DNA of 64,000 bases from Rhodamnia argentea (Eukaryota > Streptophyta > Magnoliopsida > Myrtales > Myrtaceae). The translations under genes and the position numbers were made by a program. How positions within the stretch are numbered: position 1 is the first letter of the stretch; each line of letters opens with the position of its first letter. The notes below the pieces were generated by a model. It saw only the letters and a program-made list of their open reading frames with translations. It ran no database searches and was not told the DNA's origin. Positions 22,146 through 34,179 of this stretch are shown in pieces. The stretch spans positions 3,906,001-3,970,000 of the forward strand of contig NC_063157.1 in NCBI RefSeq assembly GCF_020921035.1, given 5' to 3'.

Positions 22146-24552
22146 CTAAGCTGCGACAACCTCAGCGAGATCTTTGCTAGATCTGTTGTACTTCATGTGG
22201 CTGTCGACGAGTTGACCAGCAGCCAGAGCAGACATGAGAGAGAGCTCTCCTGCAAGAACAGCTCCTGCAACAATGGCGGCCAAGGCCCTCGAGTTTGACC
22301 CCGGCGGCGAATCCCTGCTTGCCCCCTTCACTCCCAATAGATTCAGACATGCTGACTGGGACGCCAGCTGGGTCCCACCTCCCACCGTACCCACCTGAGT
22401 TATCGTTTGAAAAGAGAGTTAAAACTTGCCGAAAGTGAACGACGTGGGCTTTGCCCAGATAAGGAAGGGAATTGATGGAAGGTTGACTAATGGTGCAATT
22501 TAATTTAATGATTACCTCAATCGAGGGCATAGTGACAGAGACGTGGAGGTCTCTGCCATCGTTCACCGCTTCCATCATGGTGATGCAGTGAGAGCTCTCC
22601 ACATTCTGGGCGGGATCTTGCCCAGTGGCGATGAAGATCGCCGAGACCACGTTGCTGGCTTGGGCGTTGAACCCGCCGACTGCGCCGGCCACCGCCGACC
22701 CGGCCAGGTTCTTGAGCACGTTGAGCTCCGCGAGCGCCGCCACGCTGGTCTTCAACACTTTCCCCACCACTTCCTCCTTTATCACCGCCTCGCACACCAC
22801 CGACTTCCCCCGCCCCTCAATCCAGTTCACCGCCGCTGGCTTCTTATCGGTGCAGAAGTTCCCTGTGTTCAGTCGATGTACACAACATCATACCAGATCA
22901 ATTCATGTCGATAACGAGATAATTTCTCCATCGCAAGTGACTGTTTCTGTTTGGGGGTAATACCGGAAATGGCAATAACATCCATGTCGGAGAAGTCTTG
23001 TCGGAGGAACTCGAGGACGTTTTGGACGCCTTTGGAGGCCATGTTCATGCCCATGGCATCTCCAGTGCTGCAGCTAAATCTGACGTACAAGTTCTTTCCT
23101 GCAACTCCACATTTTATCCCTTGCAGTCTAGCAAATCTGCTTGACCTGCACGAAACACAAAGCTGCGTTGGCGACATATTCAACAGAAAACAGTTGCTGT
23201 AAAAACTTGTAATAGTGAATAAAACTCAACGGAGAGAGAGGCAATAAGAAAGTCATTAGGAGAAACAACGAGATTTATTCATCGGTCCATTCTCATAAGC
23301 AGAAAAAGAAAATAAAATCAAACACATCATAACACACACCTGTTGAAAACAACCGCAAGTGTCTCAAAATTCGCGGGATCCTCCAGGAACACCTTCAGCT
23401 GAGCCGCTCTCGCCGCAGTCGCGAACCTCACCACCGGAGCTCTCGTCATCCCGTCCCTCAGCACCGTCACTATGGCGCCGCCAGAGGAATAGATTGCCTT
23501 GCACCCTCTGTTCATGCTCGCCACCAAGCAGCCCTCCGTCGTAGCCATCGGCACCATGTACTCCCTCCCATCAAGCAGCAGAGGCCCGGCGATTCCCACT
23601 GGGACCTGCACGTACCCGATAGGCATCTCGCAGCACTGGCCTAGTATCGAGTCGTAGTCGAAGCCCTCAATAGGGAGGCCCTCGAGGGACTTTCCCGTGG
23701 TCCTCCGGAGGGCCTCACGGCGGATCGCCACCGCCCGCTTGCAGTCACCAAGCTTGGATTCGAGAGAGTACGACGGGGTTGAGCCGGAGATGACGGAGTT
23801 GATGATGCTTTCATCGTCTTCGTTGAGAAGTGGTGGCGATGCTAGGCGAGACAGCTTCTTTGGCGATGGAGGTAATAAGGGTTTTGTAGCCTCATTAGCT
23901 TGTAAAACGAACTGTTTAAAATTAAGTCATTCTCATAAGTTAGAAACTAAAAAATACTTCAGTTCTGGAACAGCATTTTCTATACTTGTAATCGTAGATA
24001 CGAATACTAGCAAACATTATTCTAAACTCAATTTGAGCTGTATACATTTTCATATTCATGTTTCATAGGATATAATCGAACCAAAGAGGGGAAAAAATAA
24101 AAAAAACCCACGCTTTGAAATCCTGAAGCACAAGGTGTGGAACGACTATCTTTCACGACTATAAGTTCCTCCGCCGCAGCCACGTCGTCCTCGTCCACGG
24201 TCCAGGCGTCCCTCAAGCCACCGCACGACACGAAAGATGGGACGAACTTGACCCCGAAGAACCCAAGCAAGTATATGACCGAGGCGATCAGAGAGGCAAT
24301 CGCGGTGATCTCTGGGAGCGTCACGACGTGCAAAGGGGTCGAGTGCCGGATCTTGTCGCGCCAGCTGTGGAGCAAGAAGTAGGTGACGGAGAAGAAGAGA
24401 GCAAAGAATAGCCCGTTGGTGATGTAGAGAGGTACTGGGCGTGAGTCGGAGGCTTTGAGGAAGTTGTGGGGGTAGAGGAGATTGACAGCTTCGCCCGTGA
24501 CCATGGCGGAGGGTTTTCTTGCTGAAGCGGGTGGTCGCAGGCGAACGTCCAT
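22146..24552 (-). CDS. HMGR: 3-hydroxy-3-methylglutaryl-CoA reductase (HMGR)
   Basis: It makes mevalonate from HMG-CoA with NADPH and is the committed step of cytosolic isoprenoid synthesis, anchored in the ER. The exons are 24552-24112, 23911-23340, 23145-22964, 22862-22516 and 22394-22146; all junctions are GT-AG and in phase, giving 596 aa. Two membrane segments lie at residues 41-61 and 82-104. Catalytic positions are present: Glu273 (TTEGC), Asp367 (STGDAMGMN), Lys in DKKPAAVNW (405-406), Asp481 (GQDPAQN) and His580 (SHMKYNRS). The MDVRLRP start at 24552 is preferred over an ATG five codons upstream (24567), because plant HMGRs begin MDVRR. Plant HMGR genes normally have three introns; the 200-bp intron 24111-23912 inside the usual first exon is extra and must be spliced, because reading through gives a stop. 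The gene is otherwise intact. Confidence 0.93.
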
Positions 24553-24701
24553 TGCCGGGAATGTCACGGCGGAGGTGGGTGGTGGTGTTCTTTTCTCTTC
24601 TTCCCTCGTTGGTGGTTGCAGAGGCTAACGATGGGAGCGAGAGAAGTTTGATTTCTTGACGAGGGAAGGTTTAGGAAGCTCTCTTTGTCATGTCGTTTTG
24701 G

Positions 24702-24708
24702 TTATATA
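24702..24708 (-). promoter_or_regulatory. Possible HMGR TATA box
   Basis: TATATAA on the minus strand, about 150 bp upstream of the HMGR start. Spacing fits a short 5' UTR. There is no other support. Confidence 0.4.
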
Positions 24709-25499
24709 AAGTTCACTGAACTAAATCAGATTAAAAAAAGATAAACCCACTTTTAATTGGTGGCCGCATGTCTTTAGAGTTCATTAGCACAAATAATTAT
24801 TTAAGAGAGTAACGTGAATAGGACAAACGACGGTCACCCACGATACAATAAAACCATAGTTGACTAAAACCATCTCGAAGCATGATATGAAATTATATAT
24901 AGCATGTTACCCTAACTGTCTGATGCATAATGTGAGTATGTTCATACTATGGTCATGTCACATCGAGCTACTTTTCAAATGCATGGATTCCACAAACGAC
25001 GGATTCGTTTTGAACCTGCTTTTTTTCCCATAAGCATATTTATTGAATGAGAAATTGCGATCCCGATTCATTCAGCTAAAATAAGTCCGATCACATTTCA
25101 ACTAATAAATCTACAATTTTTATGTGAAATGACTTGTTTTGTCTATCACATCCTTCTCTCCCATACTTTTGTGGAGATAAACATAACATTCCGTCCAATA
25201 AATAATAGTGGAATTTGCCCTGTTTGTCCATACAACAACTTCGCCGGAAATATTGTACCTCACATTAACAAACCCACGTCTCATATAATTATTTGCACCG
25301 TTTATAATATGTATATTCTCTTGGACGATGTACCAAAGAGATGTCCTCATTCAATGGGATTATTTTGTACCCTTTGTTTATCGTTTTAATAATTTCAACT
25401 TGCTCTATGGTCTTAGGTCGAGCTATGTATTATATCATTTACAAGTGTGAAAATGCAGAAATTAATTATGGCGGCTAATGTCTGACTTTGTTTTTTGTG

Positions 25500-25500
<1 letters not shown>

Positions 25501-25554
<54 letters not shown>
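25501..25554. repeat. (TATATG)n microsatellite
   Basis: About nine head-to-tail hexamers, nearly perfect. Confidence 0.9.
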
Positions 25555-28500
25555 CGTGCTTACAGATGTGTAAACTACATGTGTCGTGCATTATATTCTA
25601 TGTTTTCATATTTCTTTTTGTCCTTATGATGCGATGCGCGGTTGACATTTCGGTTTGGTTAATCATAGTTTAAAAAAAAAAACCAATTTTAAGTCATCAA
25701 GAAAGTAGTATAATTGACTTGGCATCGCCCATATTAAGATGAAACGCGATGTTGATGCATAAGATATATTACCATGACTGGGGACGCATCGCTTAATACG
25801 TATAGTTGACCATTTATTTGCTTTGCCTGATTAAATTATCTCAAGGCCGGCGAGCCAATGGTTGGTGAAGCTTGGAACATTACTATATAATGTCATTTAT
25901 GCCCCCCCAAGAAGAAGGGATAGTAACATTGACCATTTGAATTAGATTAGAGTATATCGGCTGATACACATTGGAGAGTATAGTGGTTGATACACAGCAT
26001 CAAACTCCTGAGTTTTAGTTGTACTTTAAAAAAAAACTTCAGTAATGATTATTTGATAAGAGCTTGAGGAGACTTTATAAATATTGATGTGCTATTCATG
26101 AAGCGAAACGTACGCGCCTCAATTACATATTTTGGATCCTCATGAGTGACATAATTTTCCTTATTTAAGCATACTTTTTGATCACCTTGGAAATCGATCT
26201 TGGTCATCATTGCTACCAAATTCCAATAATTAATCCTCTCGCATACAGTATGAACAGGCCCCATAATTAAATTTCTGTTGTAAGGGCAGGCCCATGGCTA
26301 TCAACGTGGAAAAATACACTGCTTGTGCCCACAGAATCGTCGCATTGGATTCGACGAACCTAGTCAAATTTCAAAATGTAAGCTAATTTGGAAAGCAACG
26401 CAACCGACGGCCGAGAAGAGCGGCCCCATCTAGAATAAGTCATCGATTGAAGAATTGAATTCAAGGGGGAAAATGAGACCGAAGCGCAGCAAGGCAAGTT
26501 AAAAGACATGGTGTGAGATATGACTGGAAGCTTCTAATTAATTGATTCTGTGGTTTGATGTCTAGTCGAACACTTTGCATTGAAATTAAAAGCAAGGTCT
26601 AGCACATGATGGCCAAGATTAGAACTTTGAATTTGGGCTTCATTTGCTATGTTTCATATGCCATTGGGGCTTCTCCATTCACCAATCCATTTAAGCATTT
26701 AAATAATGTTGTTGCAGGCTTGGCCCAACCTTGTTTGGGAATGCATTCTTTCTTTGTTCTTTGTTGTAAAAATGCATACATTATACATTATCTTAAAAGA
26801 CGGGAAAAAAAAAAAAAGAACTTGAGATTTGATGCTGGAGGATTGCTGTTGCATTGGAGAATTTCAGCTCATCCGTGGCACCAAAAAGATCAATTTTCCT
26901 TTACATCATCTACTTATACTGAGTATTTCTTTAATTCTTTATGAGCTTGTGCTGACGTTAGGGTTTGGGAGTAGCGTAAATATTACTTTTCTCGAGTTAT
27001 TAGGTTAATAAGCAGAGACGGAATAAGCTTAGAGCCTCCTTTTGCAATCCTTGAATTTTCAGAGTGGATTCTGCTTCTCCTCTCCTTGCAATTTTTTTCC
27101 CGCAAAGGTTTTCACGTAAATATTTGTGTTCGTTTCTTCTTTCTCGGTTTTAATTCCGCTATTATTTTCGCGTTAGTCATGCAATTTAAATGGCTATATT
27201 AAGAAGATACTAATATCAAATAAGCAGTCTCCATTTATGGCAAAATGATGCGAAGGAGAGAGTTAACGTTGAGCGTGGTGTACAATAGTAAAGGTTAAGG
27301 ACAAGGAACACGATTTCGTATGCGATTGCAAATAAAGTTTTGAATACCGCGTCGTTCGGATGATCTCGAATCTTATAAAAATCGCAATGACAAACTTCTC
27401 TTAATTTTATAATTCGAAAATAAAAACTAAAGTCCCTGCATTTAAATGTCAAAAAGCTATTGCTGTCTTTTTTACTGTCTTTTTCCTCTCTATCTTTTTT
27501 TTTTTTTTTTTTTTGTGGGTGGGGACATGAAGGCTGTCTGGTTTGATTGGTCATATGTTAAGTTACTACAGAAGTTGGACCATCCTTTGTTCTGGCCCAC
27601 CAGAAAACAAGCCCTAGCCACATACTTCAACTTTCGGCTTGACCCATTGCGACAGTGAGAGAGACTCGGAACTCTCTTCTCGTCATCTGCAAAGGACCCG
27701 ACCCTATTACTTCGAAATCGGGTCGACCCGCTAAGCACCAATTTGGATTATGGACCTCCGAAATGGCCAACACTTCGTGGATGACAGTGATTCTCTTTCT
27801 TTATTAGGAAACTAGTGGGACACACGTAATTATGAGCGATGGCAATGGGGTGATTTGGCTTTAAAGATTCTAGATATTCAAACCAACGCCACGCGATTTA
27901 TCCAAACAAAAAAAACAAAAAATTAAAATAGCAACGCATTATGTGCTTGAAGCTTTGATTTAGCATGTCTTTTGTGTAATTTTGCTCGTTCTTCGGAGTT
28001 GACTTCGAAGTGTACGGGGCTCATTCCGATGCCGACCGAGGCCACGGGGTCATTTTTCGAGGCAAACGGAAGTGAAAAATCGTAAAACCCATCACGTCCA
28101 CATGTTTGAGAAGTCTTGAAATTCGACAATCTTGTGATGTAAAAAGTATGTAGAGACAAATCAAGGTTTTCAGAGTTCGCTATGAATGGTGCTGATAGAT
28201 TTTTTTTTTTTTTTTTGTTTCATTTTTGTTGGTTTCCAGATTCAAGAGGTGGGGTCTTGGGACATTAGTGGATTTTAGTATTAGGCAATTGGAAAAGTCT
28301 AAGTGGATTTGACCAATAACCTATTATATATTTTATTGAATCCAACATGTTTTGAAAGGTATTGTCAATTCATCGGATATGTGCTTTCGTGTTTTTTGCG
28401 AGTATTGAGTCGAATTCAAATTAGAAATAGTTATGAGCAAAAATAATTTTAGACCATTAATTATTCGACGGCTTCAATCCAAAGATCGATGGAAATGTTT

Positions 28501-28899
28501 TTTTTTTTTTGTACTCAAACTATCTTTTTAAATAAGTTTTCACGAGAAATCAAGCATCTCAATAATAAACGGATGCTTTTCATTGTCGGAAAAGAAGAAG
28601 AAGTAACTATCGAAATTGATGGTATGCTTCGGTAAAATTCTTACTATAGTTTAGTAGCTCTGGTAAAATATAATGGTAGCATGGCTTGAATCATGTAGAC
28701 AAATTGATATCCTCTCCATTTTTGGGTGGTCATTATCCAATTCACATCTGGCTGTTTTTGCTAAGAGCAAGATGACAAAATTTGTCGGCATCACTCTATC
28801 GAAGACTCCACTTCTTTAACGAAGGAAAACGAAATTAAAAGTTAGCTTCGTGGTTAAGAATTATTACATCCGGACAACAAATTAGAAAATTTGGACAAC

Positions 28900-28900
<1 letters not shown>

Positions 28901-28943
<43 letters not shown>
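28901..28943. repeat. (GA)n microsatellite
   Basis: About 20 GA units with one slip, in the promoter or leader region of the RRM gene. GA repeats in plant leaders can bind BPC/GAGA-type factors; that role here is inference. Confidence 0.85.
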
Positions 28944-29528
28944 TAGATTTTGATGAGTGTGTTTTGGTTTGGCGAATAGTGTCCCGAAGATTCTGAAAAT
29001 GCAAGCTTTGATCGGCTTTTTCACACGGCAAAAGCAAACCAACCATGCCATAACTTCAGCGGATCCCTTCATGTCCACCTTCCCCTTTTGATCCCGTCCC
29101 TCGAAATCCGAATCCCAAGTTCAATCCTTCCTCTTTTTGTCTCGTCACAATCTCTCCTTGTTTCTTGCATAGCACTGTGCTCTGTTACTCTATCTGCTAG
29201 GGTTTTGTCCGAAAGTCTTCTTCTTTTCCTGTTCTTTCTCTTGGGGTTGATTGATCGGGGGTCGCCTCGAGGGGCTGACTTTACATTCTCTGGCTAGCTC
29301 TTGTGGGCTCTTTCTTCGTTTTGTCAAGTTGGGTTGTTTGCTAATCTTGCTGCCGTCTTTGACTCGGAGAGGGTTTTATTGTTTTGTCCCAGTACGTTGA
29401 CTATGCGATGATGAGGAAGCTCGAGCTCTTCTGGGTCTACCTTTATGTCACGTGAATTGATCCCATCGAGTTGCTAATGGAGGAAATTTTAGCTTTAGAT
29501 TGATTCTTCGCGGTCTTGGTGAAATAAG

Positions 29529-32500
29529 ATGGCATTTTTCCAACCAGGACATAGTTCTCCATTCACTGGTTTTGGGGACACGACTTATACGAAGGTGTTT
29601 GTGGGAGGATTGGCATGGGAGACTCAGAGTGATACTTTGATGCACTACTTTGAGCAGTTTGGGGACATTCTCGAGGCTGTTGTTATCACTGACAAGAACA
29701 CTGGCCGATCCAAGGGCTATGGATTTGTAAGTATTGATGTTCTGTAACTGTGATAGTTTAGCGGTTGTTATTTGGAGATGTTGGTTTTATTTATTCCTTC
29801 TCAGTGGGTGTGTTTAGGTTTTTTTCTGGTTCAATATGATGGTGATGGGTTATGGCTATCGTGTTTTTATTCTTGGATTGGATTTATACGGAGGTTAGGT
29901 GACATTCCGCGATCCCGAATCTGCGAGAAGAGCTTGTGAGAATCCCAGCCCAGTTATTGATGGCAGAAGGGCTAATTGCAATTTGGCTTCTCTTGGCCGG
30001 CCTCGGCCACCCCTTCCTTATGGTACTTTCTGTTTTGATCCGCAATACTACCTGTATGTAAACACTGCATGCTCCAAGTGCTTTGATGTAAGACTCGAAT
30101 CGTTTATACAGTGCCGTGTGGTATTTGATCTCTTGGGATGATGGAATTTAGTTTCCTGCTAGTCTTTTGGAGTGTTGCATCCTAGGAAGAACTTTTTCGT
30201 ATTGTGAGGGTACCGATGGTAGTAAGTAGAGAGCAAGCTAGGTTTACCAAGAACTCTTAAATTAATCTGTCCATTGATGTGATGAGAATGGGTGTTAAAA
30301 CCAGTGGATCTATGCACCATTCAGATGGCTTGTTCAAAGATACAATCGCTCAATATAAGTTTCTTCCAGACATTGGTAACACAGTCAAAGTATGCTGAAA
30401 ATCTGCATTTAGGGTGCAGTTGGTGAGAAAATAGTATGTGCCCTCAAAGTCTGTTAAATGACTGCCAAATGAATTGTGAAATTTGGCGTCTTGTATGTTA
30501 ACCACCAAATAAATTCCTCGCATTGTAAGCCGCATGATGCGGTTCTTTAAGTAAGTACTGGTGAGCAGGGTCCTTCTTTGGCATGTTCATGAATCATGAA
30601 TTTTACAATGTACTGATATTCCATTTTTGATCCGCAGTAGCCACTTTTTAGACTTTCTAGTTCCTGTTTCTTGATCTAATTGATGCTCCTTTTATTGTCC
30701 TAGGGCGCTTGAGACCTTTACCACATGTGATTGGAAATGTGCAAACTCCCAGGGGGAGTTACGTGGGGAACCCTGTCTACCACCATCCTAGTTCTTATGG
30801 TTATCAGCCAGGATATGTCTATCCTCCGTATGGGTAAGTCCAAAGTCATGTCATTTCCTTGAAGGAACTTACAGTTATTAGTCCGAGCCAGAATTGGATG
30901 CTTGCACTGCTGTGCAATCTGGATTTCAACAGATATAGCAGTTAGCATACCATTCAGAACTTTCAAAATCAGAGAGTAAATTTGTTGATCACATGCAAAA
31001 TCGAAAGTCATATATACATAAAAGCATGGAGGATCTTCTTTTTTGTTTACTCAAAAGAAATATTGCGTGAGCAAAGTTAAAGATCGCCCGGATTTTGATT
31101 GGAAGCTTTGTTCTTATCTTAAGATTGTCAAATTCATTCAACTTTTTTTCTGGCCACTTGCAGTATGAAGGACGGCATATTGATTTAACTGGTCAAATCG
31201 ATGCCATCTTCAACACATTATTTGACAGGAAAAGATTCCTGTTGATGTATACCTTGATGTGTCTTTATCTTCTGAAGTGATTCAATCACTTTCTTTACTG
31301 CAGGTACACAACATATGGGCCTGAATATGTCTTTCCACAGGTTAATCCTAGATATCCTTTTGTCGAAATTTCAACATTCCTTAGAAGTTGTAGCATCTTT
31401 TAGAATCCCATGTCAAGCTCTCTGATATGACTTTATTTACTTCCTCTTCCAAATTGCAGGGCGTCTATAATCCTTACGTGGCCCAGCATTACCTACAAAT
31501 GTATGGGGCACCATCCACAGATAGCACTGACATGTACCCATTTGCGCAATCAGGTCATCTACCTCCTGGTAATCATGGGTATACAATGCTTCGTGGTTAT
31601 AGGATGCCAGGTCAGCATGTTATGCAACTTGGGGGACCTAATATAACTGGAGGAACTACTGCTGCAGTTCCCACCATTCAAGTACCTTACCCGACTGGTA
31701 TTTTTTCACTCTCTTCTAAGTTGACAAAGTGATGTTTCTGGAGTTCCTATAATGTCAGAAATGTATATCGTCAAGTTTATGTCATCCATTGAGACCTTCT
31801 ACTCCTTCTACTCTTAACACTTTTGGTTACCTGTTTATCATGCACTTCTGGCGGTCTTTCCTACGCTTTGTACACTGTAGTTGCTTTCAAGGGGAATTTA
31901 CTTGATACAACAAGGATCTTTAAAATTATTTAGGTTTATTTATTAACAAGTCGTCTCGACTATTAAAGATTGTCAATTATTGGTTTTTGAGGGTGAGCAT
32001 GATGCCTTTGCCTTGCTTACTAAGTTCCAATTTACCAGGTGTCCTGATATGTCGACCCATCTTGTGGCCTAGCTTCAGCTATCTCTGAGTAGAATGAATA
32101 GAGCAGAAGAGAAACTTCTGTTTGCTAGCACTTCAGATATGAACGTGTATATATACATGCAATAGAGTGGCTTGTCCTGATATGTCGACCCATCTTGTGG
32201 CCTAGCTTCAGCTATCTCTGAGTAGAATAAATAGTGCAGAAGAGAAACTTCTGTCTGCTAGCACTTCAGATATAAACGTGTATATATACATGCAATAGAG
32301 TGGCTTGCTACAGAAAAGTCCAGAAGTCACTTGTTCTTAAGAAAATGCATCTACCTCTCTAATCCAATGGATTCCCCTTTTACCACCACTCACATCTACA
32401 CATCTACACATACACATAATGGTGGCACTCGGAATCCCTACTTTTATAATTAGCAGCTTGATGCTGAATCGCAAACGAGAAAAGACTGCTTTATCCTGGT

Positions 32501-32718
32501 CTGTTGGGGAATATTCATGTGCTAACTCTTGATCTCTGTGTTCCTTACTTCATTTAACTACTTGCAATGACTGAAATTTTTAGATGTGCTTTACTTTAAT
32601 TATGTGAGCTTCCTTGTGTTCGTCAGGTATAGTAGCTCCTGCTCCTGGACAGACCCAGATGAGACTACCAACTCATTCTCCTCAGTTCACCAACACTTCT
32701 GATCAAACAGCTGGTTGA
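29529..32718 (+). CDS. RRM RNA-binding protein (ARP1/RBM24-like)
   Basis: The exons are 29529-29726, 29899-30022, 30704-30833, 31304-31340, 31460-31697 and 32627-32718. All are GT-AG and in phase, giving 272 aa. One N-terminal RRM spans residues about 20-95, with RNP2 KVFVGGL (22-28) and RNP1 KGYGFVTF (62-69, split by intron 1). The rest is low-complexity and rich in Tyr, Pro, Gly and Gln ([16 protein letters not shown]), typical of the plant ARP1/RBM24-like family that binds mRNA in nucleus or cytoplasm. A long leader (about 29090-29528) carries an AGGGTTT telo-box-like word near 29199-29205. Exon 4 is only 37 nt. The gene converges on RRN3. Confidence 0.9.
32041..32306 (+). repeat. 133-bp tandem duplication in RRM gene intron 5
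   Basis: Two nearly identical copies, 32041-32173 and 32174-32306, begin GTCCTGATATGTCGACCC and end CAATAGAGTGGCTT. A handful of substitutions separate them. Confidence 0.92.
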
Positions 32719-33700
32719 GGGGGAGATCAAAGAGTCATAATGTCAGGTAGAGTTCATACGCGGAGCTATATTTTCCTCGTAACATTACGGCTATATCACT
32801 GTTGGAACTGCCTTGTTGACCCTGTCGCAGGTAATCCTTAGATTGCAGCAGGACTAAGAGCAGCAGCTCTGCTACTTGAGTGGCAAGCTTCAAATCTAGC
32901 CTTGCAAGTTGTCATATTTGCATTCTAGAGGTAACTTACATGTTCTCATTAGCTTGTTAGAAAATGGAATAGATGGGGCAATCTAAAGCAGACTTATTTA
33001 AGGAGTTGAACTGGAAAGAGAGTGCGTATGCTTTACGTACTCTCTTAGGAATGGTTGCTTAGCACAAGATGCTTAGTTACATTTCTGAACTGATACTTGT
33101 TCGCTTGTAAGGCTCGTGTCACATGTGCGATAGGAGGTTAGCCAGCTTTAGGCTTGGGAACAAAAGGGCTGTACCAGCGAATTGGAGTTGTCTGATAACT
33201 GTTGCATGTCATCGTATCATTGCTCGACTTGAATGTTTTCTAAAGTTACTTCCTTTCTAGCTCAATAACGAGGATTTAGTGATGCCTTCCATTTTCTTTT
33301 CAAGCCATACTTGCAAAGGGGTGATTATGAATTTGTGTTTGTTTCTTGCAGGTACCTTTGTCATATCCACCAAAATTCCACCAAAGTCAGTTGTAAGATG
33401 TTTCAAGTCAGTGAAAGAGCAGCAAGGGGTTGCTTTTTCATCTGTGTCTGTCATGGGCTCAAGCTAGCAGCAGAGCAAGTTCGATGTTTTCTGCCGGAAA
33501 TATTTCCGGCAACCATGTAAATAATGTAAATTTGTAAATGCTGTACCAAAGAATCAAGATATGATTCTTTAATTGTGTGAACCCTAGGCAAGGGTTCTTG
33601 GTCAATTCTTAGCATGTATGATATCTCCAATGACTTTGTTAATAAAAATTCCATCATTTCTGACGCAAAAAATTATGTTTTGAGCAATAGCGTGTGACAA
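32719..33700 (+). other. 3' UTR region of RRM gene
   Basis: No coding frame is supported. A long 3' UTR, possibly spliced (candidate GT-AG pairs around 32932 and 33352), runs to a polyadenylation signal AATAAA at 33641. Confidence 0.45.
33641..33646 (+). terminator. Polyadenylation signal candidate
   Basis: AATAAA in a T-rich context about 920 bp after the RRM gene stop codon. It is the first strong signal there. Confidence 0.4.
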
Positions 33701-33812
33701 TACTCAGTACATACCATGTTTCACAATGTATATAATAAGAAGTAGTACTATCGAAAGTACATAGGAACCGGTAAAGATGATGAATGAGATTTCTGGCTTA
33801 TATGTTACAGAA

Positions 33813-34138
33813 GCAGCACTGTTCACACTATGTTTCACAATGTCACCTTACAATCTAAACTTCCTTCTCAGACCAAAATTTTAACACTTAAAAACTACAA
33901 CACCAGAGTCACCACGACAAAAATTTTGCACCAAGTCGAAATCGTCGTTCCAGCATGGCCCTTATCCTGTGGCAGCACTGTTCACACTATGTTTCACAAT
34001 GTCACCTTCCAATCTAAACTTCCTTCTCAGACCAAAATTTTAACACTTAAAAACTACAACACCAGAGTCACCACAACAAAAATTTTGCACCGAGTCGAAA
34101 TTGTCGTTCCAGCATGGCCCTTTTCCTGTGGCAGCACT
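33813..34138. repeat. 159-bp tandem duplication between convergent genes
   Basis: Units start with GCAGCACTGTTCACACTATG at 33813 and 33972, and a third begins with GCAGCACTAT at 34131. The two full copies differ at only a few bases. The array ends about 40 bp before the RRN3 stop codon, so it is probably in the RRN3 3' UTR. Confidence 0.92.
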
Positions 34139-34179
34139 ATCTTCAAGCTTCTGAAAGAATTGCTGACCATCGACAGATT

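Larger units (their letters stand above)
6062..22354. repeat. Segmental duplication, copy B (split by retrotransposon)
   Basis: This is collinear with copy A (1-4473). It comprises the broken F-box copy (6120-7159), the shared stretch 7798-8040, the retrotransposon 8041-21615, and the shared stretch 21616-21700 leading to HMGR. After the retrotransposon the sequence resumes at CTTTTCACTTCCCTTTCG exactly as in copy A near 2030, so copy A serves as the empty site. Confidence 0.8.
24720..29087. other. Long AT-rich intergenic region
   Basis: No gene is recognised in about 4.4 kb. It holds a (TATATG)n microsatellite at about 25501-25554, poly-T/A runs near 27497, 28200 and 28499, and a (GA)n run at 28901-28943 just upstream of the RRM gene. 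Short frames such as 26606-26944 lack domains or coding character. Enhancer content cannot be judged. Confidence 0.5.

Noticed and set aside
24553-24567. Upstream in-frame ATG giving a five-residue longer HMGR
   Set aside because: Plant HMGRs begin at the MDVR-type start; the upstream codons look like leader sequence.
26606-26944. 112-codon plus-strand frame in the intergenic region
   Set aside because: Low-complexity tail, no domain, no splice or promoter context.
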